DNA of 9,579 nt from HGM13233 sp900762805 (GCA_937993755.1 CALKMA010000018.1:1-9579), one strand, 5' to 3'. Counted from the first letter of the stretch, positions 1 through 7,170 are shown. The notes: a model not told the origin generated them from the sequence alone. Numbers and translations: made by a program.

Positions 1-188
1 AGCTATGTCTTCTTTTATGCTCTTTCCAATTTGCGCAACTTATTGTACCTTATCAAAAAATGCAACATCCACAAAATTAACGGGTTATTCATATAACTTT
101 TTGTTTCTGCAATTATAATATATACACAATTTGATATTGTGACCATTTATAGAGCTTGAGTTAACCTAACCGACTCGATCGAATGTCA
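1..188. other. AT-rich intergenic stretch, no gene seen
   Basis: This stretch is AT-rich and contains no open frame with a ribosome binding site or a recognisable protein on either strand. It may be the promoter side of a gene lying before the window, but the sequence does not show that. The only discrete element seen is the short inverted repeat at 125-141, listed separately. TATAAT-like strings occur (for example 114-119), but none has a matching -35 element at 16-18 bases. Confidence 0.6.
125..141. promoter_or_regulatory. Small inverted repeat, possible operator
   Basis: CACAAT (125-130) and ATTGTG (136-141) are perfect 6-base arms around a 5-base spacer. The spacing and symmetry resemble a binding site for a dimeric regulator. 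The element lies about 230 bases before the best promoter of the operon, so it may serve a gene to the left of the window instead. Repeats this short arise by chance in AT-rich DNA, and no regulator family is identified from the sequence. Confidence 0.2.
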
Positions 189-340
189 GGTCTGTGGAGG
201 CAGTGCGAAACTGTTCTGTTCCGGTCCCAAAGCACGCTGTGTCTCAGCAGACCCTCCGGGCCATCCGCCCACGCAGCGGCGGGGATATGCGCTCGCTTTC
301 AGAGAGCGGTCTAAAGCAGCCACCTTGTCGCCGCCGCCGG
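189..340. other. GC-rich island with folding potential, possible structured RNA or leader
   Basis: About 150 bases of clearly GC-rich sequence sit between two AT-rich stretches. Several complementary arms are visible: GGTCTG (189-194) with CAGACC (248-253), and GCGGCGG (276-282) with CCGCCGC (331-337). The second pair encloses CGCTC (290-294) with GAGCG (304-308). Reading frames through it on either strand look like noise, with no start site and no family resemblance. I compared it by eye with T-box leaders, cobalamin and FMN riboswitches, SRP RNA, tmRNA, RNase P and 6S RNA and found no match. Strand is undecided. It could be an unrecognised small RNA, a long leader, or a decayed gene. Confidence 0.3.
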
Positions 341-373
341 AAAATATAATGGCAAAAAACTGGACAGAAGTGC

Positions 374-402
374 TTGAAATTCGCGGCACGGTTCTGTATA
401 CT
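374..402 (+). promoter_or_regulatory. Sigma-A-type promoter, best candidate for the operon
   Basis: TTGAAA (374-379) is separated by exactly 17 bases from TATACT (397-402), in AT-rich DNA. Five of six bases match the consensus in each box. A second TATAAT string at 402-407 is too far from the same -35. Transcription would begin near 409, leaving a leader of about 325 bases before the first gene. No other plus-strand match of this quality lies upstream of position 734. Confidence 0.55.
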
Positions 403-460
403 ATAATTATCGCAGTAAATATTTATATATCTATGGATTTGTACCACCACACCGAGGCAA

Positions 461-542
461 AAAGCGGTGCGATGGCTTTTGAACGGTTCTTCCGGTCAGG
501 CTCCGCCGCTTTCCCAAAATGTTTTCGGAAATCTGCGGAAAG
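461..542 (+). promoter_or_regulatory. Foldable leader segment with alternative pairings
   Basis: AAAGCGG (461-467) can pair with CCGCTTT (506-512), enclosing a small hairpin at 481-497. CTTTCC (509-514) can instead pair with GGAAAG (537-542), and the two pairings exclude each other. Leaders that act with a downstream terminator often contain alternatives of this kind. No known riboswitch core was recognised, and I could not find an arm that clearly pairs with the terminator at 643-689, so a switching function is inference only. Confidence 0.25.
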
Positions 543-546
543 GGGC

Positions 547-575
547 TTGACAAAGTGAAATTCAACCCCCACAAT
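547..575 (+). promoter_or_regulatory. Second, weaker promoter candidate
   Basis: A perfect TTGACA -35 box (547-552) is followed after 17 bases by CACAAT (570-575), which matches four of six consensus -10 bases. Transcription would start near 582, still upstream of the terminator at 643-689, so transcripts from either promoter would meet it. The poor -10 box keeps confidence low. Confidence 0.35.
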
Positions 576-642
576 CAGACAGATAAACAGGGTAAGTCTG
601 TCCTTTTTGACTTTTCTCCCCGGAATACGCATACGCTTTATC

Positions 643-689
643 AAGGCGCGTTTCGCCTGTGCTTTCGCACGGACGGAACGCGCCTTTTT
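643..689 (+). terminator. Intrinsic terminator in the operon leader (likely attenuator)
   Basis: The arms at 643-662 and 667-686 form a 20-position stem around a TTTC tetraloop, with one C-A mismatch and two G-T wobbles. The 3' side runs into five T residues (685-689). This is the strongest terminator in the window. Only about 30 bases separate it from the ribosome binding site at 721, too few for a separate promoter, and no plus-strand gene precedes it here. Transcripts reaching the first gene must therefore read through it. That fits attenuation of the citrate operon, although the sensing element is not identified. Confidence 0.75.
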
Positions 690-733
690 GCATGATGATA
701 GACCCGATGCAAGCATGAAAAGGAGGAAGACAC

Positions 734-2980
734 ATGATCGAGCTTATTGACAAGGGTATGTATCTGGTTGACGGCGTTCCGTGTGAGACGGCTGATATAC
801 CGGCAGAGGAAGCGAAGAAAAACACGATCGCTTACGGTATCCTTCAGGCGCACAACGTATCCGGCGACCCGGCCAGGCTTCAGCTGAGGTTTGACGCGCT
901 GATCTCGCATGACATTACTTATGTCGGCATCATCCAGCAGGCGCGTGCTTCCGGTATGAAGAGGTTCCCCGTTCCTTACGCTCTGACAAACTGCCACAAC
1001 AGCCTTTGCGCGGTCGGCGGCACGATCAACGAGGACGACCACGTTTTCGGCCTTTCGGCAGCCAAAAAATACGGCGGCATCTTTGTCCCGCCGATGGTAA
1101 GCGTCATCCACTCCTATGCCCGCGAAGAAATGGCGGCCGGCGGCAAAATGATCCTCGGCTCCGACAGCCACACCCGTTACGGCGCTCTCGGCACAATGGC
1201 CGTCGGCGAGGGCGGGCCGGAGCTCGCCAAGCAGCTTCTCAACAACACCTGGGACAATGTCATGCCGGAGGTCGTTATGGTCTACCTCACCGGCAAGCCG
1301 AAGAAGGGCATCGGCCCGCACGACGTAGCCATCGCTCTTGTCGGCGCGACATTCGAAAGCGGCTATGCCAACAACCGCGTTCTTGAATTCGTCGGCCCCG
1401 GCATCGCCGAGCTCCCGATCGATTTCCGCAACGGCATCGATGTTATGACGACAGAAACGACCTGCCTGTCCTCCATTTGGCAGACAGACGAAATCACAAA
1501 GGGCTGGTTCGATACCCATGGGCGCCCGCAGGATTATAAAGAGCTGAAGCCGGGCAAGGTCGCATACTATGACCGCATGATCCGCATCGACCTTGATAAG
1601 ATGGAATCCATGATCGCGCTTCCGTTCCATCCGTCCAACGCCTATACCATTCATTATTTCAACGAGCATAAGGAAGAGCTTCTCTCCGGGCTTCAGGCTG
1701 AAGCTGAAAAGAGATACCCCGGCCTCAAGATCGACTACATGTCCAGGCTCAGGGACGGCGGCGTCTATGCGACGCAGGGCTTCATGGGCGGCTGCGCCGG
1801 CGGTATGTTCGACAGCATTCAGGAGGCCGCCGCCATACTGGACGGCAAGAGCACAGGCAATGATTACTTCTCGCTGTCCGTCTATCCGACCTCTATCCCC
1901 GTAAGCCTTGAGCTTACAAGGATCGGCGCCGCCGCAAAGCTTCTGGAAGCCGGCGTTATCATGAAGCCAAGCTTCTGCGGCCCCTGCTTCGGCGCCGGCG
2001 ACACACCGGCCAACAATGGCTTGTCCCTCCGCCACGCGACCCGCAATTTCCCGAACCGCGACGGCTCCAAGCCGGGCGACGGCCAGTTCGCTTCGGTATG
2101 TCTGATGGATGCTCTTTCCATCGCCGCCACAGCCGCCAACGGCGGGAAGATCACGGCCGCCACCGACATCGACTACGAGTTTGAGCGGAAGCCGTATCAC
2201 TTTGATAAGGGCGTTTACGATAAGAGGGTCTACTACGGCTTTGAAAAGGGTCAGGCAGACGCAGAGCTTATCCTTGGCCCGAACATCACGGATTGGCCGA
2301 AAATGTATGAGCTTTCCGAAAACCTCCTGGTTGAGCTTGCAGCTGTTATCCATGACCCTGTTACAACGACTGACGAGCTGATCCCTTCAGGCGAGACCTC
2401 TTCCCTCCGCTCCAACCCGATCAAGCTGTCCCAGTTCACGCTGTCCCGCCGTGTTCCTGAGTATCCGGGCCGCGCAAACGCTATCGCGGCGATCGAGGCT
2501 GAAAGAAGAGAAGGAAAAAATCCGCGGCGCCTTGTTGACGTTCTGTCCAGGGTGGGCGATGCTTCTGCACTCATGAGCAGCACGCAGTACGGCTCCTGCA
2601 TATTTGCCAATAAGCCGGGCGACGGCTCCGCGCGTGAGCAGGCCGCCTCCTGCCAGAAGGTCCTCGGCGGGTTTGCGAACATCTGCTATGAATTTGCCAC
2701 CAAGCGTTATCGCTCCAACTGCATCAACTGGGGCATCCTTCCGTTCACGATCGATAAGGACGCGGAATTCAATTACGAAGCCGGCGACTGTGTATTCGTG
2801 CCCGGCATCCGTGAAGCTGTCGGGAGCGGCGCCGAAGATATTCCCGCTAAGGTTATCCGTGGGAACGGCGATGTCGAGGAGCTCCTTCTCCATATCAGAG
2901 GGCTTACCGACGATGAAAAGGCCATCATTCTGGAGGGCTGCCTGATGAACTACTACGCGGCCATGAATAAGGAAGCTTAA
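734..2980 (+). CDS. Aconitase-superfamily hydratase (aconitate hydratase-like, YbhJ-type)
   Basis: This 748-residue protein has the aconitase layout: a large Fe-S catalytic part (about residues 30-470) and a C-terminal swivel domain (about 560-700). All three [4Fe-4S] ligands appear present: Cys354 in GGCAGG, then Cys415 and Cys418 in CGPC, with spacing close to mitochondrial aconitase. The DSHT motif is at 144-147. The C-terminal signature reads GDGSARE (629-635), keeping the catalytic serine and arginine but with Ala where classical aconitases have a second Ser. It resembles the poorly characterised YbhJ branch rather than AcnA or AcnB. AGGAGG at 721-726, seven bases before the ATG, fixes the start. 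Its position just before isocitrate dehydrogenase suggests citrate-isocitrate isomerisation, but the substrate is inferred. It should be cytoplasmic and oxygen sensitive. Confidence 0.88.
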   Translation: MIELIDKGMYLVDGVPCETADIPAEEAKKNTIAYGILQAHNVSGDPARLQLRFDALISHDITYVGIIQQARASGMKRFPVPYALTNCHNSLCAVGGTINEDDHVFGLSAAKKYGGIFVPPMVSVIHSYAREEMAAGGKMILGSDSHTRYGALGTMAVGEGGPELAKQLLNNTWDNVMPEVVMVYLTGKPKKGIGPHDVAIALVGATFESGYANNRVLEFVGPGIAELPIDFRNGIDVMTTETTCLSSIWQTDEITKGWFDTHGRPQDYKELKPGKVAYYDRMIRIDLDKMESMIALPFHPSNAYTIHYFNEHKEELLSGLQAEAEKRYPGLKIDYMSRLRDGGVYATQGFMGGCAGGMFDSIQEAAAILDGKSTGNDYFSLSVYPTSIPVSLELTRIGAAAKLLEAGVIMKPSFCGPCFGAGDTPANNGLSLRHATRNFPNRDGSKPGDGQFASVCLMDALSIAATAANGGKITAATDIDYEFERKPYHFDKGVYDKRVYYGFEKGQADAELILGPNITDWPKMYELSENLLVELAAVIHDPVTTTDELIPSGETSSLRSNPIKLSQFTLSRRVPEYPGRANAIAAIEAERREGKNPRRLVDVLSRVGDASALMSSTQYGSCIFANKPGDGSAREQAASCQKVLGGFANICYEFATKRYRSNCINWGILPFTIDKDAEFNYEAGDCVFVPGIREAVGSGAEDIPAKVIRGNGDVEELLLHIRGLTDDEKAIILEGCLMNYYAAMNKEA

Positions 2981-3007
2981 TGAAGCGGCTTATAAACACA
3001 CTATTTT

Positions 3008-3036
3008 CGGCAGACGGCGTATCCGGCTGTCTGCCG
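3008..3036 (+). other. Intercistronic hairpin between hydratase and icd
   Basis: An 11-bp stem with one G-T wobble (arms 3008-3018 and 3026-3036) closes a 7-base loop, and TTTT before it can wobble-pair with GGGG after it. It is followed by GGGGCTTTCC rather than a run of T, so it is a poor intrinsic terminator. It may weaken read-through, stop 3' exonucleases, or mark a processing site that sets the level of hydratase relative to the genes downstream. Confidence 0.5.
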
Positions 3037-3089
3037 GGGGCTTTCCTATCCACTGTTTCAATTAAAATTTTATTTGGAGGAACACTGTA

Positions 3090-4307
3090 ATGGCTAAAAT
3101 TCCCATGAAAACCCCTCTTGTCGAGATGGACGGCGACGAGATGACCAGAGTCCTCTGGCGGATGATCAAGGATGAGCTGATTCTTCCTTTCGTAGATCTC
3201 AAGACAGAGTATTATGACCTCGGCCTTCTCAACCGCAACGCGACAAAGGATCAGGTCACGGTGGCGTCCGCTGAAGCCGCAAAGAGGCTTGGCGTTGCCG
3301 TGAAGTGCGCTACCATCACGCCGAACCGTCAGAGGATGGAGGAATATCCAGAGCTTACAGAGATGTGGAAAAGCCCGAACGGCACGATCCGCTCCATCAT
3401 CGGCGGCACGATTTTCCGCACTCCTATCGTGATCGATTCCATCAAGCCGGCTGTCAAGAACTGGAAAAAGCCCATCACCATCGCCCGTCACGGCTACGGC
3501 GACGTTTACAAGGCGGTAGATATGTTCACGGAAGAGCCGGGCACGGCCACCCTTACATTCAGGGGCGAGTCCGGCGCCGAGAGGTCCGTCGAGGTACAGA
3601 AGGTCAGCGGACCGGCTATATGGCAGGCCGCTCATAACCTTCAGGAAAGCATCCGCGGCTTCGCGAGATCCTGCTTCCAGTACGCCATCGACACAAAGCA
3701 GGATCTCTGGTTTTCCACAAAGGATACGATCGCCAAAATCTATGACGGTGAATTCAAGAGAGTTTTCGAGGAAGAGTTCGCGGCATATAAAGACAGGTTT
3801 GACGAGCTTGGCATCAAATACTTCTATACCCTGATCGATGACGCCGTTGCCCGTGTTATCCGCAGCGAAGGCGGCTACATCTGGGCTTGCAAGAACTACG
3901 ACGGCGACGTTATGAGCGACATGGTTTCCACAGCCTTCGGCTCCCTCGCCATGATGACCTCCGTTCTTGTTTCTCAGGAAGGCGTCTATGAGTTTGAAGC
4001 CGCGCATGGGACCGTGACAAAGCACTATTACAAGCATCTGAAAGGGGAAGCGACCTCTACAAACTCCGTCGCCACCATCTTTGCGTGGTCCGGCGGCTTC
4101 CGCAAAAGAGGCGAGCTTGACAATATTCCTGAGCTTGTTGACTATGCCGACAAGCTTGAAGGGGCTGTTTTCGATACGCTCAATGAAGGCATCATGACAA
4201 AGGATCTCGCCGGCATGGTGGAGCCGGGCTGCACCGCGGCCGCCGTTACAAGCGAGGGCTTCATCAGGGCTGTCCGTGAGCGCCTCGAAAAGAAGCTGGC
4301 TCGGTAA
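3090..4307 (+). CDS. icd: NADP-dependent isocitrate dehydrogenase, eukaryotic-type
   Basis: This enzyme oxidatively decarboxylates isocitrate to 2-oxoglutarate, or carboxylates in reverse, in the cytoplasm. The 405-residue protein aligns along its length with the dimeric eukaryotic-type NADP-IDH family and not with the E. coli-type enzyme. Substrate residues are visible: Thr77, KSPNGT (94-99), Arg101, Arg110, Arg133 in RHGYGD, Tyr140 and Lys211. Metal-binding aspartates are Asp250, Asp273 and Asp277. The cofactor loop AAHGTVTKH (304-312) has Lys311-His312 where human IDH1 has Arg314-His315, so a positive charge for the NADP 2'-phosphate is kept. A GGAGG box (3076-3080) nine bases before the ATG supports the start. 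It follows the aconitase-like gene by 109 bases and probably takes its product. Confidence 0.95.
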   Translation: MAKIPMKTPLVEMDGDEMTRVLWRMIKDELILPFVDLKTEYYDLGLLNRNATKDQVTVASAEAAKRLGVAVKCATITPNRQRMEEYPELTEMWKSPNGTIRSIIGGTIFRTPIVIDSIKPAVKNWKKPITIARHGYGDVYKAVDMFTEEPGTATLTFRGESGAERSVEVQKVSGPAIWQAAHNLQESIRGFARSCFQYAIDTKQDLWFSTKDTIAKIYDGEFKRVFEEEFAAYKDRFDELGIKYFYTLIDDAVARVIRSEGGYIWACKNYDGDVMSDMVSTAFGSLAMMTSVLVSQEGVYEFEAAHGTVTKHYYKHLKGEATSTNSVATIFAWSGGFRKRGELDNIPELVDYADKLEGAVFDTLNEGIMTKDLAGMVEPGCTAAAVTSEGFIRAVRERLEKKLAR

Positions 4308-4324
4308 GCTTTTATACGAAGGCT

Positions 4325-4358
4325 TCGGGAAAGCGCCGGGCCATCGGCGCTTTCCCGA
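4325..4358. other. Perfect 14-bp intercistronic hairpin between icd and citD
   Basis: The arms 4325-4338 and 4345-4358 are perfectly complementary over 14 bp around the loop GGCCAT. No T-tract follows on either strand, so it does not look like an intrinsic terminator. Its place, just before the citrate lyase block, fits an mRNA stabiliser or processing element that separates the hydratase-icd part of the message from cit. A weak promoter-like pair follows (TTGAGC 4373-4378, TATACG 4394-4399, only 15 bases apart), which I do not count as established. Confidence 0.65.
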
Positions 4359-4418
4359 CCATAAATGATACTTTGAGCGATTGCAGACCGTCCTATACGA
4401 AAGGCAGGAGGAGCAGGC

Positions 4419-4715
4419 ATGGAATTGAAAACCACCGGCGTGGCCGGCACAATGGAATCCAGCGACATTCAGATCGTTCTGGAGCCCCGCACGGAAGGCG
4501 GCATTGAGATTTCCCTGACAAGCAATGTCATGAACCAGTTCGGCAGACAGATCGTAAAGGTCATCCGCGAGACGCTTGCCGAGCTCAAGGTTGAAAACGC
4601 GTTTGTCAATGCCGTTGACAAGGGCGCTCTTGACTGCACGATCAAAGCCAGAGTTCAGGCCGCCGCTTACCGCGCCGCTGAAAGCGACGGATATGTCTGG
4701 AGGACAAAAACATGA
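4419..4715 (+). CDS. citD: Citrate lyase acyl carrier protein (gamma subunit)
   Basis: CitD carries the 2'-(5''-phosphoribosyl)-3'-dephospho-CoA prosthetic group on which acetyl and citryl thioesters form during citrate cleavage. The 98-residue length is typical. The N-terminal GTMESSD segment holds Ser14, which matches the serine modified in Klebsiella CitD. The later segments GGIEISL, QFGRQI and VDKGALDCTIKAR are family signatures. AGGAGG (4406-4411) lies seven bases before the ATG, the best ribosome binding site in the cit block and suited to an abundant carrier protein. The last four bases overlap the citE start (ATGA), so translation of the two is probably coupled. The C-terminus runs about ten residues past the usual end and has no obvious role. 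Confidence 0.97.
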   Translation: MELKTTGVAGTMESSDIQIVLEPRTEGGIEISLTSNVMNQFGRQIVKVIRETLAELKVENAFVNAVDKGALDCTIKARVQAAAYRAAESDGYVWRTKT

Positions 4716-5620
4716 ACGGGAAAAGATATGTCAAGGACAGACTCAGAAGAAGCATGATGTTCGTCCCCGGCAATAATCCGGGTATGATCAGAGACGCTTA
4801 TATCTACGGCTCCGACTCTATCATGTTTGACCTGGAGGACTCTGTTTCCATTCGCGAAAAGGACGCCGCCCGTTTCCTCGTTTATAACGCGCTTATGGAG
4901 CTACAATACGGCTCCAAGGAAATTGTCGTTCGCATCAACGACCTTGCCGGCGGCCTTGGTATAAAGGATATGGAGGCCATCATCCGCGCAGGCGTTCATG
5001 TTATCCGCCTTCCCAAGACAGAGACGGCCCAGGACGTTATCGACTGTGAGCGCGAGATCGAGCGCATCGAAAAGGAAAACGGTATTCCTGTCGGGGCGAC
5101 CGGCATGATGGCCGCTATCGAGTCCGCGCGGGGCATTCTCAACGCGTATGAGATCGCACACGCAAGCGACCGTCTTATCGGCATCGCTCTCGGCGCTGAG
5201 GATTATGTTACAGATCTTAAAACAACAAGGGGTGACGGCAGTGAGCTTTTCTTCGCCCGCTGCATGATCCTTCAGGCCGCAAGGACAGCCGGTATCGCCG
5301 CTCTTGATACCGTTTACTCCGACGTCAATAACGAGGAAGGCTTCCTCGCTGAGGTTGACATCATCAAGAGGCTCGGCTTTGACGGCAAGAGCTGCATCAA
5401 CCCGCGCCAGATCGAGCCTCTCCACAAGGCGTTTATGCCAAGCGAAAAGGAGCTCAAGAAGGCTCAGGCGGTTATTGAAGCTGCCGAGGAAGCAAGGGCA
5501 AGAGGCTCCGGCGTTGCGGCCCTCAACGGCAAAATGATCGACAAGCCGGTCATCCTTCGCGCTGAACGTCTCATCAAGCTGGCCGCCCTTGCATCTGATT
5601 TCACAGTTGAGGAGGTCTGA
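4712..5620 (+). CDS. citE: Citrate lyase beta subunit (citryl-ACP lyase)
   Basis: CitE cleaves citryl-S-ACP to oxaloacetate and acetyl-S-ACP. The 302-residue protein has the TIM-barrel pattern of the HpcH/HpaI-type aldolase family. Visible features are the opening RRSMMFVPGNNP, FDLEDSV (39-45), the substrate-binding VVRIN strand (72-76), the Mg-binding candidates Glu137 in AAIESARG and Asp164 in GAEDYVTDL, and GKSCINPRQ (225-233), where the family has a conserved G-K-x-C-I-x-P loop. The ATG overlaps the citD stop by four bases, and GGAGG (4699-4703) sits eight bases upstream. Family relatives include malyl-CoA lyase and free-standing CitE-like proteins, but the citD/citF neighbours make the lyase role firm. 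Confidence 0.97.
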   Translation: MNGKRYVKDRLRRSMMFVPGNNPGMIRDAYIYGSDSIMFDLEDSVSIREKDAARFLVYNALMELQYGSKEIVVRINDLAGGLGIKDMEAIIRAGVHVIRLPKTETAQDVIDCEREIERIEKENGIPVGATGMMAAIESARGILNAYEIAHASDRLIGIALGAEDYVTDLKTTRGDGSELFFARCMILQAARTAGIAALDTVYSDVNNEEGFLAEVDIIKRLGFDGKSCINPRQIEPLHKAFMPSEKELKKAQAVIEAAEEARARGSGVAALNGKMIDKPVILRAERLIKLAALASDFTVEEV

Positions 5621-5622
5621 CC

Positions 5623-7170
5623 ATGAGCAAATCAAGGCTTTCTGCCATTCACGGCATCGGCGAGATCAGCCATCACGGTGAATACGCCGGCGCGAAAGCA
5701 AAAAACACCGCGGTATTTCAGGAACGCATGAACACCAACGGCAAGCTCGTTGCCGGCATTGAAGAGGCTATCCGGGCTTCCGGCCTGAGGGACGGCATGA
5801 CCATTTCCTTCCATCATCATTTCAGAAACGGCGACTACATTGTCAATATGGTCATGGACGCTGTCGCGAGGCTTGGCATCAGGGATCTGGTCGTTGCCGC
5901 AAGCTCCCTGCAGGCTATCCATGCTCCGCTGATCGGCCACATCAGGAACGGCGTGGTAAGGCGCATCGAGACCTCCGGCCTCCGCGGCGAGCTTGCCGCC
6001 GAGATCTCTCATGGCCTGATGGATATCCCCGTTGTATTCCGTTCGCACGGCGGCCGCGCCGCGGCTATCGCGTGCGGCGAGCTCAACATTGACGTCGCTT
6101 TCCTCGGCGCCTCCTCCTGCGACGCTTACGGCAACGCCAACGGCTTCAGCCGCGCAGAGGGCCACACGACAAACTGCGGTTCCCTCGGCTATGCTATGGT
6201 CGATGCGCAGTACGCCGACAAGGTCGTCATTCTGACAGACTGCATCGTTGACTACCCGAACACCCCATGCGCTATTCCTGAAAACCAGGTTGATTACGTC
6301 GTTAAAGTCGATAGCATCGGTGACCCGAAGGGTATCATGAGCGGCGCGACAAGATATTCCAGAGATCCCAAAGAGCTTCTCATCGCTAAAATGACCGCTG
6401 AGGTCTGCGAAGCCTCCGGCTATCTGTACGACGGCTTTTCCATGCAGATGGGCTCCGGCGGCGCCTCTCTTGCGGCCTGTCGTTATATCCGCGAAAAAAT
6501 GATCGGGCAGGGCATCAGGTGCAGCTATGCTCTCGGCGGCATTACCGGCCAGATCACAGCCATGCACGAGGAGGGTCTTATAGGGAAGATCCTGGATGTT
6601 CAGTCCTTCGACCTTGTTGCTGCCGAATCCCTGAAAAACAATTTCTATCATCAGCAGATCTCCGGAGAAGACTATGCGAGCTTTGCCAACAAGGGTGCCG
6701 CTACGCATCAGCTTGACTTCTGTATCCTCTCGGCGCTTGAAGTTGACATTGACTTTAATGTCAACGTTGTTACCGGCTCTGACGGCATCGTTATGGGTGC
6801 TGTCGGCGGCCATCCCGATGCCGCGGCCGGCGCCGCTCTCACGATCATAGTCGGTCCTCTTTACCGCGGCAGGATCCCGACGATCGTTGAGAAGGTCACA
6901 ACCGTTACAACGCCCGGCAGTGTCGTTGACGTTGTCGTTACCGAGCAGGGCATTGCTGTCAACCCGGCAAGGCCCGAAATCAGGGAGCGCCTTGCCGCCG
7001 CCGGTCTTCCGGTATCTGACATCAGGCAGCTTCAGAAAAGAGCTTACCGCCTTGTCGGCACCCCTGACCCTATCCGGTTCAAGGATAAGGTCATCGGTCT
7101 TGTGATGTACCGCGACAACACGGTCATCGATGTTGTTCGTGAGATCGCCGAATACGATTACAACGCATAA
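5623..7170 (+). CDS. citF: Citrate lyase alpha subunit (citrate:acetyl-ACP transferase)
   Basis: CitF exchanges acetate for citrate on the acyl carrier protein, giving citryl-S-ACP and free acetate, which is the first step of the lyase cycle. The 515-residue protein is full length and belongs to the CoA-transferase superfamily. Signatures include TISFHHHFRNGDY early in the protein, GSGGASLAACRYI in the middle, and TTPGSVVDVVVTEQGIAVNP near the C-terminus. The start is set by GGAGG (5611-5615), seven bases upstream, and lies two bases after the citE stop. Its TAA shares one base with the ATG of citC. No truncation or frameshift is seen. Confidence 0.97.
   Translation: MSKSRLSAIHGIGEISHHGEYAGAKAKNTAVFQERMNTNGKLVAGIEEAIRASGLRDGMTISFHHHFRNGDYIVNMVMDAVARLGIRDLVVAASSLQAIHAPLIGHIRNGVVRRIETSGLRGELAAEISHGLMDIPVVFRSHGGRAAAIACGELNIDVAFLGASSCDAYGNANGFSRAEGHTTNCGSLGYAMVDAQYADKVVILTDCIVDYPNTPCAIPENQVDYVVKVDSIGDPKGIMSGATRYSRDPKELLIAKMTAEVCEASGYLYDGFSMQMGSGGASLAACRYIREKMIGQGIRCSYALGGITGQITAMHEEGLIGKILDVQSFDLVAAESLKNNFYHQQISGEDYASFANKGAATHQLDFCILSALEVDIDFNVNVVTGSDGIVMGAVGGHPDAAAGAALTIIVGPLYRGRIPTIVEKVTTVTTPGSVVDVVVTEQGIAVNPARPEIRERLAAAGLPVSDIRQLQKRAYRLVGTPDPIRFKDKVIGLVMYRDNTVIDVVREIAEYDYNA

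Noticed and set aside
186..450. Two minus-strand frames of about 67 residues over the GC-rich island
   Set aside because: They show no family resemblance and no convincing start. The region is better explained as noncoding DNA with folding potential.
325..558. A 77-codon plus-strand frame in the leader (TTG start, or ATG at 349) with a short hydrophobic stretch
   Set aside because: It has no ribosome binding site, overlaps the best promoter (so it could not be fully transcribed from it), and its sequence looks random apart from AT-driven hydrophobic residues.
579..607. Possible additional terminator: GACAG and CTGTC arms followed by CTTTTTG
   Set aside because: The stem is only five base pairs with a 15-base loop, too weak compared with the true terminator at 643-689.
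641..2353. A 570-codon open frame on the minus strand opposite the hydratase gene
   Set aside because: It overlaps the well-supported aconitase-like gene completely, its translation matches no family, and it is an expected shadow of biased codon use on the plus strand.
2925..4037. A 370-codon minus-strand open frame opposite icd
   Set aside because: The plus strand encodes an unmistakable isocitrate dehydrogenase here, and the reverse frame has no family features or ribosome binding site.
4373..4399. Promoter-like TTGAGC and TATACG boxes upstream of citD
   Set aside because: The spacing is 15 bases and both boxes are imperfect. Without mapped RNA ends this is not enough to call an internal promoter.
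5632..6813. A 393-codon minus-strand open frame opposite citF
   Set aside because: It lies inside the intact citF gene and its protein resembles nothing known, so it is a shadow frame.
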